A stretch of 64,000 bases of DNA from Pseudonocardia sp. C8 (GCF_014267175.1 NZ_JACMTR010000002.1:1314001-1378000), one strand, 5' to 3'; counted from the stretch's first letter, positions 16,893-26,357 are shown. Made by a program: numbers and translations. The notes: generated from the sequence alone by a model not told the origin.

Positions 16893-18314
16893 TCAGGGCG
16901 GAGCGCCCTCCCACGGCAGCAGCCGGACCCGGGGCGGGCGCAGGAGCACCAGCGGATCGAGGTGGTCGAGCCGGTCCCGCCGGACACCCCAGTGCAGGCA
17001 GGCAGCGACCGGGCACCCGCGGTGCCCCGCCTCCAGCACCCCGAGCGGATCTCCCGCCGCGACCCGTGCCCCGGCGGCGACGGTCGCCGTCACCGGTTCG
17101 TAGGTGCTGCGCAGCCCGTCGGGGTGGTCCACCGACACCACGCCGCGGCCGGCGACCGGACCGGCGAACACGACCACGCCCTCCCGGGCGGCCAGCACCG
17201 CTTGCCCGGGGACACCGGCGAGGTCTGCGCCGCGATGCCCGCGGCCGAACTGGTACGTCGGCTTCCGGAACATCCCGGTCACGGCCGGGGCGGGAACCAG
17301 CGGCCAGGAGTACCGGGCTCCGGGCGCCGGGATCCCCGCGCCCGGTGGCCGGGGCGGTGCGACGACCGCCCCCGTGCTCGGACCAGCCCCGGGCGACCGC
17401 CAACTGTCGCCGGATGGTTCCTGCGCGCCGGGCGGCCCCGGGGCACCGGCCTGCCCGGTACCACCGGACGACGGTGCCCCGGCGAGCCGCCGGGCATCAC
17501 CGGACGGTCCGTGAGTTCCGGACGGCGGTGCCCCAGGTGGCGGTCCCGCAGCGCCGGGCGGCTTCGGATCGCCCGGTGGCCTTGCCTCACCGGGCGGTCC
17601 GTGACCGCCCGACGGCGGCGCCTCACCCGCCGGCCCTGCGGCGCCGGGCGGCGGCGCCTCGGCCACCGGTCCCGCCTCGGCGGGCGGTGGCGCTTCGGGC
17701 ACCGGTCCCGCCTCGCCGGGCGGTGGCGCTTCGGGCACCGGTCCCGCCTCGCCGGGCGGTGGCGCTTCGGGCACCGGTCCCGCCTCGCCGGGCGGCGGCG
17801 CCTCGGCCACCGGTCCCGCCTCGGCGGGCGGCGGCGCATCGGGCACCGTCCCGGCATCGCCGGTCGGCCCCGGCCCACCCGGTGGCCTGGCGACGCCCCG
17901 ATGTGCGTCGTCCCGCGACGGGATGACGCCGGGCGGTGGCGGTGGATGCCCGGGTGGTAGCGCGGGCACCACGGCCGGGGGCGCGCCGCCGAGCCCGGCC
18001 GGCTCCCCTCCGCCCCGCGCCACCGACGGCGACGCGACGGCCAGCAGCACGACGACGACCGCCGACCCGACCGCAATCGCGCGCAGCACGCCCCGGGCCC
18101 GCCCCCGTGGCGCCGGACCACGGAGAAGCGCGCGGCGGAGGTCGAGCAGCGCCCGTCCGCCCAGCAGTGCCGTTCCGTCGAGCAGCGCCCGTCCGAGCAG
18201 CGCCCGTCGACCGCGCAACGCCCCTCGACCGCGCAGCTCCTGTCCGTCGAGCAGCCCCGCCCCACCCCGATCCAGGTCGGCGGTCCGGCTCGAGGGCGGC
18301 GTGGTCCCGGTCAC
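16893..18314 (-). CDS. Membrane-anchored M23-family peptidase with Pro-rich repeats
   Basis: Predicted cell-wall endopeptidase or LytM-like regulator, 473 aa. Order: cytoplasmic Leu/Arg-rich N-terminus, one membrane segment about residues 78-95, a long Pro/Gly/Ala linker including six 12-residue PPPGEAGPVPEA-type repeats, then a C-terminal LytM domain with GHRGADLAG (zinc H and D), GVVSVDHPDGLRSTYEPV and the LHWG end of the HxH motif. GTG 18314 is an estimate; GTG 18089 would place the membrane segment at the very N terminus as a signal anchor. It is transcribed away from rpsB, an arrangement also found in mycobacteria. Confidence 0.85.
   Translation of the reverse strand: MTGTTPPSSRTADLDRGGAGLLDGQELRGRGALRGRRALLGRALLDGTALLGGRALLDLRRALLRGPAPRGRARGVLRAIAVGSAVVVVLLAVASPSVARGGGEPAGLGGAPPAVVPALPPGHPPPPPGVIPSRDDAHRGVARPPGGPGPTGDAGTVPDAPPPAEAGPVAEAPPPGEAGPVPEAPPPGEAGPVPEAPPPGEAGPVPEAPPPAEAGPVAEAPPPGAAGPAGEAPPSGGHGPPGEARPPGDPKPPGAAGPPPGAPPSGTHGPSGDARRLAGAPSSGGTGQAGAPGPPGAQEPSGDSWRSPGAGPSTGAVVAPPRPPGAGIPAPGARYSWPLVPAPAVTGMFRKPTYQFGRGHRGADLAGVPGQAVLAAREGVVVFAGPVAGRGVVSVDHPDGLRSTYEPVTATVAAGARVAAGDPLGVLEAGHRGCPVAACLHWGVRRDRLDHLDPLVLLRPPRVRLLPWEGAPP
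17651..17866 (-). repeat. Six tandem 36-bp repeats inside the M23 peptidase gene
   Basis: Units at 17651, 17687, 17723, 17759, 17795 and 17831, each exactly 36 bp. The middle three (17687-17794) are identical to one another, the outer ones differ at a few positions. Each encodes 12 residues of the type EAPPPGEAGPVP in the linker between membrane anchor and catalytic domain. Identical inner copies suggest recent expansion or slippage; the count probably varies between strains and would change the reach of the peptidase into the wall. Confidence 0.93.
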
Positions 18315-18699
18315 CCGCCCAGCCTGCGCCGCCGACCGCCCGCCGCACCGCTCGTCCCGCGAACCTGTGGACGTACCCGCCGGTTGTGGACGACCATGCC
18401 CACCCACGGGCTCCGATGCGATCGCCGGGAGTGCCCCGGCGTACACTGGATCCCGCACCACGACCCGTCGTGGTGACTTCGCGCGCCCGCGTGCCCGGCG
18501 TGCCGTGCCCCAGGGTACGGCGCCGGGAGCGGAGGCCGGGCGGTCCCGCGAACCCGCCGTCGTCGAGCAGAGCCCGACGACCCGGCGGGGAACCGGGTCC
18601 GGCCCCGCCGCGGGTGCCAGGGCGGCCCACCGACCGGTGGGCCCGCGACAACCGCACGCGCGGCCCCCGCCGCGCCCGATCGAGAGGTGAACGCAGGCC
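18315..18699 (+). promoter_or_regulatory. rpsB promoter and leader region
   Basis: 385 bp between the divergent M23 gene and rpsB. TACACT at 18442-18447 is a good -10 box; transcription should begin near 18454, giving a leader of about 245 nt. Immediately downstream is a 9-bp inverted repeat CACCACGAC-CC-GTCGTGGTG (18456-18475), which would form a hairpin at the 5' end of the mRNA. The remaining leader is G/C-rich without further obvious motif. The Shine-Dalgarno GAGAGGTGA is about 9 nt before rpsB. The promoter for the M23 gene must lie here too but was not recognised. Confidence 0.55.
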
Positions 18700-19560
18700 A
18701 TGGCCGTCGTCACCATGAAGCAGCTGCTCGACAGCGGCGTGCACTTCGGGCACCAGACCCGCCGCTGGAACCCGAAGATGAAGCGCTACATCCTCACCGA
18801 GCGCAACGGCATCTACATCATCGACCTGCAGCAGACGCTGTCGTACATCGACCGCGCCTACGAGTTCGTGCGCGAGACCGTCGCGCACGGCGGGACGATC
18901 ATGTTCGTCGGCACCAAGAAGCAGGCCCAGGAGGTCATCGCCGAGGAGGCGGCCCGGGTCAACATGCCGTACGTCAACCAGCGCTGGCTGGGCGGCATGC
19001 TCACCAACTTCCAGACCGTGCACAAGCGGCTGCAGCGCCTCAAGGAGCTCGAGGCGATGGAGCAGAACGGCGGCTTCGAGGGGCGCACCAAGCGCGAGAT
19101 CCTCACGCTGACCCGCGAGAAGGACAAGCTCGAGAAGACCCTCGGCGGCATCCGGGACATGTCCAAGGTCCCGTCCGCGGTCTGGATCGTGGACACCAAG
19201 AAGGAGCACATCGCCGTCGGCGAGGCCCGGAAGCTCAACATCCCGGTCGTCTCCATCCTGGACACCAACTGCGACCCGGACGAGGTCGACTACCCGATCC
19301 CGGGCAACGACGACGCGATCCGCTCGGCCGCCCTGCTGACCAAGGTCATCGCCAAGGCCGCCGCCGACGGCCTGGTCTCCCGCGGCCAGCGCCGTGGCGA
19401 GGGCGAGGCCGCGTCCGAGCAGCCGCTCGCCGAGTGGGAGCAGGACGTGCTGGCCGGCAACGAGGTCGGCACGGACGGCGCCAGCCTGTCCGCCGCCGGT
19501 GGTGACGGCGCGAGCGCCGCGACCGCCCCGGCCTCGACCAGCAACGGCGCCCAGAACTGA
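18700..19560 (+). CDS. rpsB: 30S ribosomal protein S2
   Basis: uS2, 286 aa, needed for S1 recruitment and 30S function. N-terminal [20 protein letters not shown], the FVGTKKQAQ and [10 protein letters not shown] motifs and [22 protein letters not shown] identify it. A C-terminal tail of about 45 residues rich in Ala, Ser and Gly is typical of actinobacteria. Starts the rpsB-tsf unit; a strong hairpin follows the stop. Confidence 0.98.
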   Translation: MAVVTMKQLLDSGVHFGHQTRRWNPKMKRYILTERNGIYIIDLQQTLSYIDRAYEFVRETVAHGGTIMFVGTKKQAQEVIAEEAARVNMPYVNQRWLGGMLTNFQTVHKRLQRLKELEAMEQNGGFEGRTKREILTLTREKDKLEKTLGGIRDMSKVPSAVWIVDTKKEHIAVGEARKLNIPVVSILDTNCDPDEVDYPIPGNDDAIRSAALLTKVIAKAAADGLVSRGQRRGEGEAASEQPLAEWEQDVLAGNEVGTDGASLSAAGGDGASAATAPASTSNGAQN

Positions 19561-19565
19561 TCTGC

Positions 19566-19600
19566 CGGGGCGGGCGGGCCGGTCCGGCCCGCCCGCCCCG
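19566..19600 (+). terminator. 17-bp perfect hairpin between rpsB and tsf
   Basis: CGGGGCGGGCGGGCCGG (19566-19582) is the exact reverse complement of 19584-19600, with T at 19583 as centre. It begins 5 nt after the rpsB stop. There is no T-tract. It may be a partial terminator or RNA-stability element that sets different S2 and EF-Ts levels; which of these is not decidable from sequence. Confidence 0.75.
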
Positions 19601-19651
19601 TGATCCCGGTGATCCATTCCCGTCACGACCCCAGAGGACGAGAGACACCTG

Positions 19652-20467
19652 ATGGCGAACTACACCGCCGCCGACGTCAAGCGGCTCCGTGAGCTCACCG
19701 GCTCCGGGATGATGGACTGCAAGAAGGCCCTGGAGGAGTCGGAGGGCGACTTCGACAAGGCCGTCGAGCTCCTCCGCATCAAGGGTGCGAAGGACGTCGG
19801 CAAGCGTGCCGAGCGCGCCACCGCGAACGGCCTGGTCGTCGCCGAGGGCGGCACCCTGGTCGAGCTGGACTGCGAGACCGACTTCGTCGCCAAGTCCGAC
19901 GACTTCATCGCGCTGGCCGAGAAGATCCTCGCGGTCGCCGTCGAGCAGCGCCCGGCCGACCTGGCCGCGCTGACCGAGGTCAAGCTGGACGACAAGACCG
20001 TCGGCGAGGCCGTCCAGGAGCTGTCCGCCCGCATCGGCGAGAAGTTCGAGCTGAAGCGTTACGCCCAGGTCGACGGCCAGACCGCCGTCTACCTGCACAA
20101 GCGTTCCACCGACCTGCCCCCGCAGATCGGCGTCGTGCTGTCCTACGAGGGCGGCGACGACGAGGCGGCCCGCGGCCTGGCGATGCACATCGCCGCCGCC
20201 CGCCCGCAGTACACCACCCGCGAGCAGGTCCCGGCGGAGGTCGTCGAGAACGAGAAGCGCATCGCCGAGGCCACCGCCCGCGAGGAGGGCAAGCCCGAGC
20301 AGGTGCTCCCGCGCATCGTCGAGGGCCGGGTCAACGGGTTCTACAAGGACGTCGTGCTGCTCGAGCAGGCCTCCGTGCAGGACAGCAAGAAGACCGTGAA
20401 GGCCGTCGCCGACGAGGCCGGCGTGACCGTCAAGGACTTCGTCCGCTTCGAGGTCGGCCAGAACTGA
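19652..20467 (+). CDS. tsf: Translation elongation factor Ts
   Basis: Nucleotide exchange factor for EF-Tu, 271 aa. The N-terminal UBA-like domain has [22 protein letters not shown] and the adjacent [13 protein letters not shown]; the core shows [11 protein letters not shown] and the C-terminal end [11 protein letters not shown]. Downstream, pyrH is expected in this conserved cluster, but only a hairpin and then frr are found 90 nt later. Confidence 0.98.
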   Translation: MANYTAADVKRLRELTGSGMMDCKKALEESEGDFDKAVELLRIKGAKDVGKRAERATANGLVVAEGGTLVELDCETDFVAKSDDFIALAEKILAVAVEQRPADLAALTEVKLDDKTVGEAVQELSARIGEKFELKRYAQVDGQTAVYLHKRSTDLPPQIGVVLSYEGGDDEAARGLAMHIAAARPQYTTREQVPAEVVENEKRIAEATAREEGKPEQVLPRIVEGRVNGFYKDVVLLEQASVQDSKKTVKAVADEAGVTVKDFVRFEVGQN

Positions 20468-20473
20468 TCCACC

Positions 20474-20510
20474 CACCTCCCGCCCGGGCGGTGCGCCCGG
20501 GCGGGAGGTG
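20474..20510 (+). terminator. 17-bp perfect hairpin after tsf
   Basis: CACCTCCCGCCCGGGCG (20474-20490), loop GTG, then the exact reverse complement (20494-20510). Located 6 nt after the tsf stop and 47 nt before the chosen frr start, exactly where pyrH would normally sit. Strong enough to end transcription, although it lacks a T-tract. Confidence 0.8.
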
Positions 20511-20557
20511 AGAGGATCGACGTGACAGCGAGTACGACAGGGCCGGGGGAAGCAACC

Positions 20558-21115
20558 GTGATCGAGGAAACCCTCTTCGACGTCGAGGAGAAGATGGAGA
20601 AGGCCGTCGCCGTCGCGCGGGACGACCTGGCGTCGGTGCGCACCGGCCGGGCCACGCCGAACATGTTCTCCCGGATCGTCGTCGACTACTACGGTTCCGC
20701 GACCCCGCTGAACCAGCTCGCGTCCGTCTCCATCCCGGAGGCGCGGATGGCGGTCATCAAGCCGTACGACGCCAGCCAGCTCAAGGCGATGGAGAAGGCG
20801 ATCGCCGAGTCCGACCTCGGCGTGAACCCCAGCAACGACGGCCAGATCATCCGCGTCATCATTCCCGCGCTGTCCGAGGAACGCCGCCGGGACATGGTCA
20901 AGGTCGCCCGCAGCAAGGGCGAGGACGCCCGCGTCGTCGTGCGCGGCCTGCGCCGCAAGGCGATGGACGAGCTGCACCGCATCCAGCGCGACGGCGAGGC
21001 CGGCGAGGACGAGGTCGGGCGGGCCGAGAAGGAGCTGCAGAACGTCACCGACCGCTACGTCGCCCAGATCGACGAGCTGGTGAAGAACAAGGAATCCGAG
21101 CTCCTCGAGGTCTGA
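20558..21115 (+). CDS. frr: Ribosome recycling factor
   Basis: Splits post-termination ribosomes together with EF-G. 185 aa, the same length as in E. coli. Motifs: [17 protein letters not shown] at the N terminus, [15 protein letters not shown], and [22 protein letters not shown] in the third helix. GTG 20558 is chosen over the in-frame GTG 20522 because it gives the family N-terminus and GGGGGAAG precedes it by about 5 nt. cdsA starts 5 nt after the stop, so the two are cotranscribed. Confidence 0.97.
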   Translation: MIEETLFDVEEKMEKAVAVARDDLASVRTGRATPNMFSRIVVDYYGSATPLNQLASVSIPEARMAVIKPYDASQLKAMEKAIAESDLGVNPSNDGQIIRVIIPALSEERRRDMVKVARSKGEDARVVVRGLRRKAMDELHRIQRDGEAGEDEVGRAEKELQNVTDRYVAQIDELVKNKESELLEV

Positions 21116-21120
21116 CCCCG

Positions 21121-22050
21121 GTGACCTCCTCCTCCGACGCCGCCGTTCCCGTGACGCCCGACCTCCCTCCACCGGGGCCGGCCGGAGATCCGGCGACGTC
21201 GGACGACGGCACGCAGGCGTCCCGGCCGTCGAAACGTGCCCGGCTGGGGCGCAACCTGGCCGCGGCCATCGCCGTCGGCGTCGGGCTCGGCGCGATCATC
21301 CTCGTCAGCCTTCTGATCGTGCCCGAATGGTTCGTGCTGGTCCTCGCCGCGGTCACGGCGATCGGGACCTGGGAGCTCGCCGGTGCGCTGCGCCGCGGCG
21401 CCGACATCCGGGTCGCGCTGCCGGTGCTGCTGCTCGGCGGGCAGGCCGTCGTCTGGCTGTCGTGGCCGTTCGGGCTGCGGGGCGCGGCGATCGCGCTCGC
21501 CGCGACCGTCCTCGGCTGCCTGCTGTGGCGGATGCGTGAGGGTGCCGCCCACTTCGTGCGCGACATCGGTGCGTCCCTGTTCGTCGCCGGCTACGTCCCG
21601 CTGCTGGTCGCGTTCGCCGTCCAGCTGACGGTCGCGCCGCAGGGTGTGGGCCGCGTCCTCACGTTCCTGATCTGCGTGGTCGCCTCGGACGTCGGCGGGT
21701 ACGCGGCCGGGGTGGTCGCGGGCCGGCACCCGATGGCCCCCACGATCAGCCCGAAGAAGTCCTGGGAGGGCTTCCTGGGCTCGCAGCTCGCCGGGATGCT
21801 CGCCGGCGCGCTGTGCGTGGCGCTGCTGCTCGGCATCCCCTGGTACTGGGGGGTGCTGGTCGGTGCGCTGCTCGTCGCCACCGCCACGCTCGGCGACCTG
21901 GTCGAGTCGCTGGTCAAACGCGATCTCGGCATCAAGGACATGGGCACGCTGCTTCCCGGGCACGGCGGCCTGATGGACCGGCTCGACTCGCTGCTGCCGG
22001 CCGCGTTCGTCGCCTGGGCGGTGCTCGGGCTCCTCGTCCCGGTCGGGTGA
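21121..22050 (+). CDS. cdsA: Phosphatidate cytidylyltransferase (CDP-diglyceride synthase)
   Basis: Integral membrane enzyme making CDP-diacylglycerol from CTP and phosphatidic acid, 309 aa. About eight hydrophobic segments follow a 45-residue Pro-rich N-terminus. The family signature is intact near the C terminus: SLVKRDLGIKDMGTLLPGHG followed by GLMDRLDSL; VVASDVGGYAAG and SPKKSWEGFLGS are also diagnostic. Conserved order frr-cdsA. The stop overlaps the methyltransferase start (GTGA). Confidence 0.97.
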   Translation: MTSSSDAAVPVTPDLPPPGPAGDPATSDDGTQASRPSKRARLGRNLAAAIAVGVGLGAIILVSLLIVPEWFVLVLAAVTAIGTWELAGALRRGADIRVALPVLLLGGQAVVWLSWPFGLRGAAIALAATVLGCLLWRMREGAAHFVRDIGASLFVAGYVPLLVAFAVQLTVAPQGVGRVLTFLICVVASDVGGYAAGVVAGRHPMAPTISPKKSWEGFLGSQLAGMLAGALCVALLLGIPWYWGVLVGALLVATATLGDLVESLVKRDLGIKDMGTLLPGHGGLMDRLDSLLPAAFVAWAVLGLLVPVG

Positions 22051-22796
22051 GGCGCACCTTCGCCGGGTTCGGGGGCCAGCGGAAACCCGGCCCCGCGATC
22101 CCCAGCCCGAACATCTGGCACTGGCCGGACGTCTACGAGATCGAGAACCGCGCGCAGGACGCCGACGGCGCGCTCTGGGCGGCGCTGCGCGAGGAGACCG
22201 GGGGCTGGGCCGGGCTCGACGTCGTCGACGTCGGCTGCGGCGACGGGTTCCACCTGCCGCGGTTCGCCGAGGACGCGGCCACGGTCGCCGGCGTGGAACC
22301 GCACCCGCCGCTGGTGGAGCGGGCCCGGCAGCGCTGCGCCGGGGACCCCCGGATCCGGGTGCACACCGCCGGCGCCGAGGCGCTCCCGCTGCCGGACGCG
22401 AGCGCCGACGTCGTCCACGCCCGCACCGCCTACTTCTTCGGTCCCGGCTGCGAGCCCGGTCTCGCCGAGGCCGACCGGGTGCTGCGGCCCGGCGGGGTGC
22501 TCGCCGTCGTCGACCTGGACTTCGCATCCCGGCCGTACGGCACCTGGCTGCGTGCGGACCTGCCGCGCTACGACCCGCCGGCGGTCGACCGGTTCTTCGC
22601 GGGCCAGGGGTTCGCGCTGCGCCGGGTCGTGGCCACCTGGCGGTTCGCCACCCGTGCGGACCTGGAGGACGTCCTGCGCATCGAGTTCTCGGCGCGCACC
22701 GCCCGCGCCGCGATCGACGACGTGCCCGGCCTGACGATCCGGGTCGGCTACCGGGTGCACACCCGCCGCCGCCCCACCGGCGTGATCCTGCCCTGA
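22047..22796 (+). CDS. Class I SAM-dependent methyltransferase
   Basis: 249-aa protein with a methyltransferase fold (Methyltransf_11 type). Motif I VDVVDVGCGDGFHLPRF binds SAM, motif II region ASADVVHARTAYFF, and LRPGGVLAVVDLDF is the post-II strand. N-terminal PSPNIWHWPDVYEIENRA is a recognisable feature of a small actinobacterial subfamily found next to cdsA; substrate unknown. The GTG start overlaps the cdsA stop by 4 nt, so it belongs to the frr-cdsA transcript. Confidence 0.85.
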   Translation: MRRTFAGFGGQRKPGPAIPSPNIWHWPDVYEIENRAQDADGALWAALREETGGWAGLDVVDVGCGDGFHLPRFAEDAATVAGVEPHPPLVERARQRCAGDPRIRVHTAGAEALPLPDASADVVHARTAYFFGPGCEPGLAEADRVLRPGGVLAVVDLDFASRPYGTWLRADLPRYDPPAVDRFFAGQGFALRRVVATWRFATRADLEDVLRIEFSARTARAAIDDVPGLTIRVGYRVHTRRRPTGVILP

Positions 22797-22820
22797 GCGA
22801 ACCTCCGCGCTGAGCGGAGC

Positions 22821-23276
22821 TCAGGCCAGGGCGATCGACCCGTCCGCGACGGTCACCGGGCGCTGGGGCAACGGCTGCGTCGCCGGTCCCTGCACGACCG
22901 CGCCGTCGAGCCCGAACCGGCTCTGGTGGCACGGGCAGACGATCGCGCCGTCGGCGACCGCGTTGACCGTGCACCCGGCGTGCGTGCAGATCGTGGACAG
23001 CCCGGTGAACTGCCCGGCCGCCGGCTGGGTGACGACGATCTGCGCCTCGGAGTAGATCTTCCCGCCGCCCACCGGCACCTCCGAGGCCGGGCCGAGGACG
23101 GTGCCCGGGGCGCCCTGCGGGACGTCCCCGGCCTGCTGCTGCTCGGTGTCGTCGGTGGTGGCCCCGCCGCCGCAGGCGGCGACGGCGCCGACCGCGGCCA
23201 CGCCGGCGCCGGCGAGCACCGCGCGGCGCGCGACCGCGGGCACCGGGGTGCGGGTGTCGTTCTCGGGGAGGGTCAT
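22821..23276 (-). CDS. Rieske [2Fe-2S] lipoprotein
   Basis: 151-aa exported iron-sulfur protein. The N-terminus combines a twin-arginine (RR at 17-18) with a hydrophobic stretch and a lipobox ending at C35, so it should be Tat-exported and lipid-anchored outside the membrane. Rieske ligands: C97-x-H99 in CTHAGC and C114-x-x-H117 in CPCHQS, with C102 and C116 for the disulfide. Electron partner unknown; there is no cytochrome gene nearby. ATG 23276 gives the export signal. Convergent with the methyltransferase (24 bp apart). Confidence 0.92.
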   Translation of the reverse strand: MTLPENDTRTPVPAVARRAVLAGAGVAAVGAVAACGGGATTDDTEQQQAGDVPQGAPGTVLGPASEVPVGGGKIYSEAQIVVTQPAAGQFTGLSTICTHAGCTVNAVADGAIVCPCHQSRFGLDGAVVQGPATQPLPQRPVTVADGSIALA

Positions 23277-23457
23277 GGAAGCTCCTCGCGGGGAGGCCGG
23301 GTGGCCCGGCGGTGGTGGTGGCGGGGTTCGGGAGACGCCCGCGCGATCAGCGTGCCACGGCGCCCGGCGCGCGGTCGGTGGGGCACGGGCGTCGACCGCC
23401 GGGCGCAGCCGGGGGAGTGGCGGCGAACGGGCGGGCGGTCTCGCTACCGTGGACGGC

Positions 23458-24036
23458 ATGCCGTACACGTCGCGCCAGCGCTCGCTCGGTGTGCCCGCCC
23501 CGAGCCTGGAGGTCGTCCTCGCCATGGTGGCGTGGACGGTCGGCGCGGCCGGTCTCGCGAGCGGGTTCGGCACCGTGCTCGTCGCCCTCGGGTTGTTCCT
23601 CACCGCGTACCTGTGGGTCGTCCGCCGCCGCAACAGCGCGATGGTCGTGGTGCTGCACCCGGAGCGGAAGCGCCGCATGCAGCGGCTGGTCCTCGTCGGC
23701 GTCGCGGGAATCGTGCTGCTGCCCTCGCTGCTGGGCCTGGTCGGGTTCGGGGAGCTGTCCGTCGCCGTGTCCGCGGCGCTGATCGGCGTGCTGCTCATCC
23801 AGGCGTCCACCGTGCTGGAGGAGCGCAGCCTCGTCGCCACCGGCGCGCTGGTCCTGCTGATCGCCGCGTTCGGGGCCTACCTGGCGCTGAGCTGGACCGG
23901 CCAGGGCACCGGGTCGTCCCAGCCGGTGATCGGTCTCGGGTGCGGGCTGGTGCTGTGGGTGGCCGCGATGCGCCGCCTCGGCGTGCTGGAGGACCTCTCG
24001 CACCGCTTCAACCTGCGCCTGCCGGGGGTCCGCTGA
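23458..24036 (+). CDS. Hypothetical multi-pass membrane protein
   Basis: 192 aa with five or six hydrophobic segments (for example [20 protein letters not shown] and [15 protein letters not shown]) separated by the basic loop [21 protein letters not shown]. No catalytic motif and no family I can name. ATG 23458 is chosen because TACCGT (23445-23450) lies 7 nt upstream, fitting a leaderless promoter; longer frames further upstream are antisense to the Rieske gene. rlmN follows 26 nt later. Confidence 0.75.
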   Translation: MPYTSRQRSLGVPAPSLEVVLAMVAWTVGAAGLASGFGTVLVALGLFLTAYLWVVRRRNSAMVVVLHPERKRRMQRLVLVGVAGIVLLPSLLGLVGFGELSVAVSAALIGVLLIQASTVLEERSLVATGALVLLIAAFGAYLALSWTGQGTGSSQPVIGLGCGLVLWVAAMRRLGVLEDLSHRFNLRLPGVR

Positions 24037-24062
24037 ACGGCACTGGCACACTGGTGGGTGCC

Positions 24063-25172
24063 ATGTCCAGCCTCCCGCTCGTCTTCGACGCACCGCGCCG
24101 CGGCACGCCGCCGCGCCACCTCGCCGACCTCGACCCCGCCGACCGTCCCGCCGCGGCGGCCGAGCTCGGCCTGCCGAAGTTCCGGCTCGACCAGCTCGCG
24201 CGGCACTACTTCGGGCGGCTCACCGCGGACCTCGAGGCGATGTCCGACCTGGGCGCGGACGCCAGGGAGAAGCTCGGCGCGCTGCTCCCGCCGCTGGTCA
24301 CGCCGCTGACCGAGAAGGCGTGCGACGGCGGCGCCACCCGCAAGACGCTGTGGCGCGGCCACGACGGGGTGCTGGCCGAGTCGGTCCTGATGCGCTACCC
24401 GGACCGGGCGACGGTCTGCATCTCCAGCCAGGCCGGCTGCGGGATGGCCTGCCCGTTCTGTGCGACCGGCCAGGGCGGGCTGCAGCGCAACCTGTCGACC
24501 GGCGAGATCGTCGACCAGGTACGGCGGGCCGCCGCCGCGGCCCGGGACGGTGCCCTCGACGAGCCGGCCCGCCTGTCGAACGTCGTGTTCATGGGCATGG
24601 GCGAGCCGCTGGCCAACTACAAGCGGGTGGTCGCCGCGGTCCGCCGGATCGTCGAGCCCGCCCCGAACGGGTTCGGCATCTCCGCCCGCGGTGTCACCGT
24701 GTCGACGGTCGGCCTGGTCCCGGCGATCGACCGGCTGCGCGAGGAGGGCATCCCGGTCACGCTCGCGATCTCCCTGCACTGCCCGGACGACGAGCTCCGC
24801 GACACGCTGGTGCCGGTCAACAACCGGTGGAAGGTCGCCGAGGTCCTTGACGCCGGGCGCCGCTACGCCACCACGACCGGCCGTCGCGTCTCCATCGAGT
24901 ACGCGTTGATCCGCGACGTCAACGACCACCCGTGGCGGGCCGACCTGCTCGGGAAGGTGCTGCGGCAGCACATCGGCACGTCCCGGGTGCACGTCAACCT
25001 GATCCCGCTCAACCCGACCCCGGGCAGCGAGTGGGACGCCTCGCCGAAGCCGGTCGAGGAGGAGTTCGTGCGACGGGTGCGGGCCGCCGGTGTCGCCTGC
25101 ACCGTCCGGGACACCCGGGGCCAGGAGATCGACGCGGCGTGCGGCCAGCTCGCCGCGTCCCACCCCGGCTGA
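24063..25172 (+). CDS. rlmN: 23S rRNA (adenine2503-C2)/tRNA methyltransferase RlmN
   Basis: Radical SAM enzyme methylating A2503 of 23S rRNA and A37 of some tRNAs, 369 aa. The cluster motif C126-x3-C130-x2-C133 (CGMACPFC) is present; C119 (TVCISSQ) and the cysteine in DAACGQL near the C terminus are candidates for the catalytic pair. [11 protein letters not shown] and [17 protein letters not shown] are family signatures. Placed between cdsA and dxr as in other actinobacteria. Convergent with the ligase gene 9 bp further on. Confidence 0.97.
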   Translation: MSSLPLVFDAPRRGTPPRHLADLDPADRPAAAAELGLPKFRLDQLARHYFGRLTADLEAMSDLGADAREKLGALLPPLVTPLTEKACDGGATRKTLWRGHDGVLAESVLMRYPDRATVCISSQAGCGMACPFCATGQGGLQRNLSTGEIVDQVRRAAAAARDGALDEPARLSNVVFMGMGEPLANYKRVVAAVRRIVEPAPNGFGISARGVTVSTVGLVPAIDRLREEGIPVTLAISLHCPDDELRDTLVPVNNRWKVAEVLDAGRRYATTTGRRVSIEYALIRDVNDHPWRADLLGKVLRQHIGTSRVHVNLIPLNPTPGSEWDASPKPVEEEFVRRVRAAGVACTVRDTRGQEIDAACGQLAASHPG

Positions 25173-25181
25173 GCCGGGCGG

Positions 25182-26252
25182 TCAGGCCCGGCCCGCGAGC
25201 ACCTCGGCGAGGTCGAAGTTGACCGGCCGTTCCAGCTGGTCGTAGCCGCAGGAGGCCGGGTCCCGGTCGGGGCGCCACCGCACGAACTGGGTGGTGTGCC
25301 GGAACCGGTTGCCCTCCATGTAGTCGTAGCGCACCTCGACCACCCGCTCCGGGCGCAGCGGCACGAAGGACAGGTCCTTGCCGGCGTTCCACCGGCTCGT
25401 CTCGGACTTGCGCGGGGTCCGCTCGCCCTCCAGCTGCTTGGCCCAGGCCCACGGGTGGTCGTCGAAGTCGGTGACGAGCGGCTGCAGCTCGGCCATCAGC
25501 TCGCGGCGGCGGGCCATCGCGAACGCACCGACCACCCCCACCGAGACCAGCACGCCCCGCTCGTCGTGCAACCCGAGCAGCAGCGACCCGACGGCGTCCG
25601 GCCCGGACTTGTGCACCCGGTAGCCGGCGACGACGCAGTCCGCGGTCCGCTCGTGCTTCACCTTGGTCAGGACACGCTTGTCCGGCTGGTAGGTGCCCTC
25701 CGGGTCCTTCGCGATCAGCCCGTCCAGGCCGGCGCCCTCGAACCGGTCGAACCAGCGTTTCGCGGTGCCGGTGTCCGCGGTGATCGGGGTGACGTACACC
25801 GGCGGCGCGGCGCCGGCGAGCGCCTCCTCCAGCCGGGCCCGGCGCTCGGCGAACGGGCGGCCGGTCAGGTCCTCGGAGCCCAGTGCCAGAAGGTCGAACG
25901 CGACGAACGACGCCGGCGTCTGCTCCGCGAGCAGCCGCACCCGGCTCGCTGCGGGGTGGACGCGCTGCTGCAGCGCCTCGAAGTCGAGCCGGTTGCGCTC
26001 CCGGTCGGCGACGACGATCTCGCCGTCGATCACGGCCCGCGGCGGGAAGTTCGCCGTCACCGCCTCGACGACCTCGGGGAAGTAGCGGGTCATCGGCCGC
26101 TCGTTGCGGGAGCCGATCTCGACGTCGTCGCCGTCCCGGAAGACGATCGAGCGGAAGCCGTCCCACTTGGGCTCGTAGAGCTTCCGGTCGGGGATCGACG
26201 GGGCGGGCTTGGCCAGCATCGGCTTCACCGGGGGCATCACGGGCAGATCCAC
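25182..26252 (-). CDS. ligC: ATP-dependent DNA ligase (LigC type)
   Basis: Stand-alone ATP-dependent ligase of 356 aa, like mycobacterial LigC (about 358). Adenylated lysine K29 sits in EPKWDGFR (motif I); DGEIVVAD (motif III type), GLIAKDPEGTY (motif IV type) and TKVKHERTADCVVAGYR (motif V) follow. The C-terminal OB domain is present. GTG 26252 gives the family start VDLPVMPPVKPMLAK with GAGGAG about 10 nt upstream. Together with the nearby LigD-type polymerase it fits base excision or end-joining repair. A longer form from 26288 is possible but less likely. Confidence 0.92.
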   Translation of the reverse strand: MDLPVMPPVKPMLAKPAPSIPDRKLYEPKWDGFRSIVFRDGDDVEIGSRNERPMTRYFPEVVEAVTANFPPRAVIDGEIVVADRERNRLDFEALQQRVHPAASRVRLLAEQTPASFVAFDLLALGSEDLTGRPFAERRARLEEALAGAAPPVYVTPITADTGTAKRWFDRFEGAGLDGLIAKDPEGTYQPDKRVLTKVKHERTADCVVAGYRVHKSGPDAVGSLLLGLHDERGVLVSVGVVGAFAMARRRELMAELQPLVTDFDDHPWAWAKQLEGERTPRKSETSRWNAGKDLSFVPLRPERVVEVRYDYMEGNRFRHTTQFVRWRPDRDPASCGYDQLERPVNFDLAEVLAGRA

Positions 26253-26357
26253 GGTGGGCAGTCTCCTCTCGGCGCGCGGTGCGGGCATCCCGGTTCACCC
26301 GTCGCGAGGGTGGACCGCCGGCACGGCCGGAACTCAGCGGTCGGCCAGACTGTCCGC

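Noticed and set aside
22926..24036. Upstream extensions of the membrane protein and rlmN into the Rieske gene region
   Set aside because: They are antisense to the well-supported Rieske gene and add only Arg/Gly-rich sequence.
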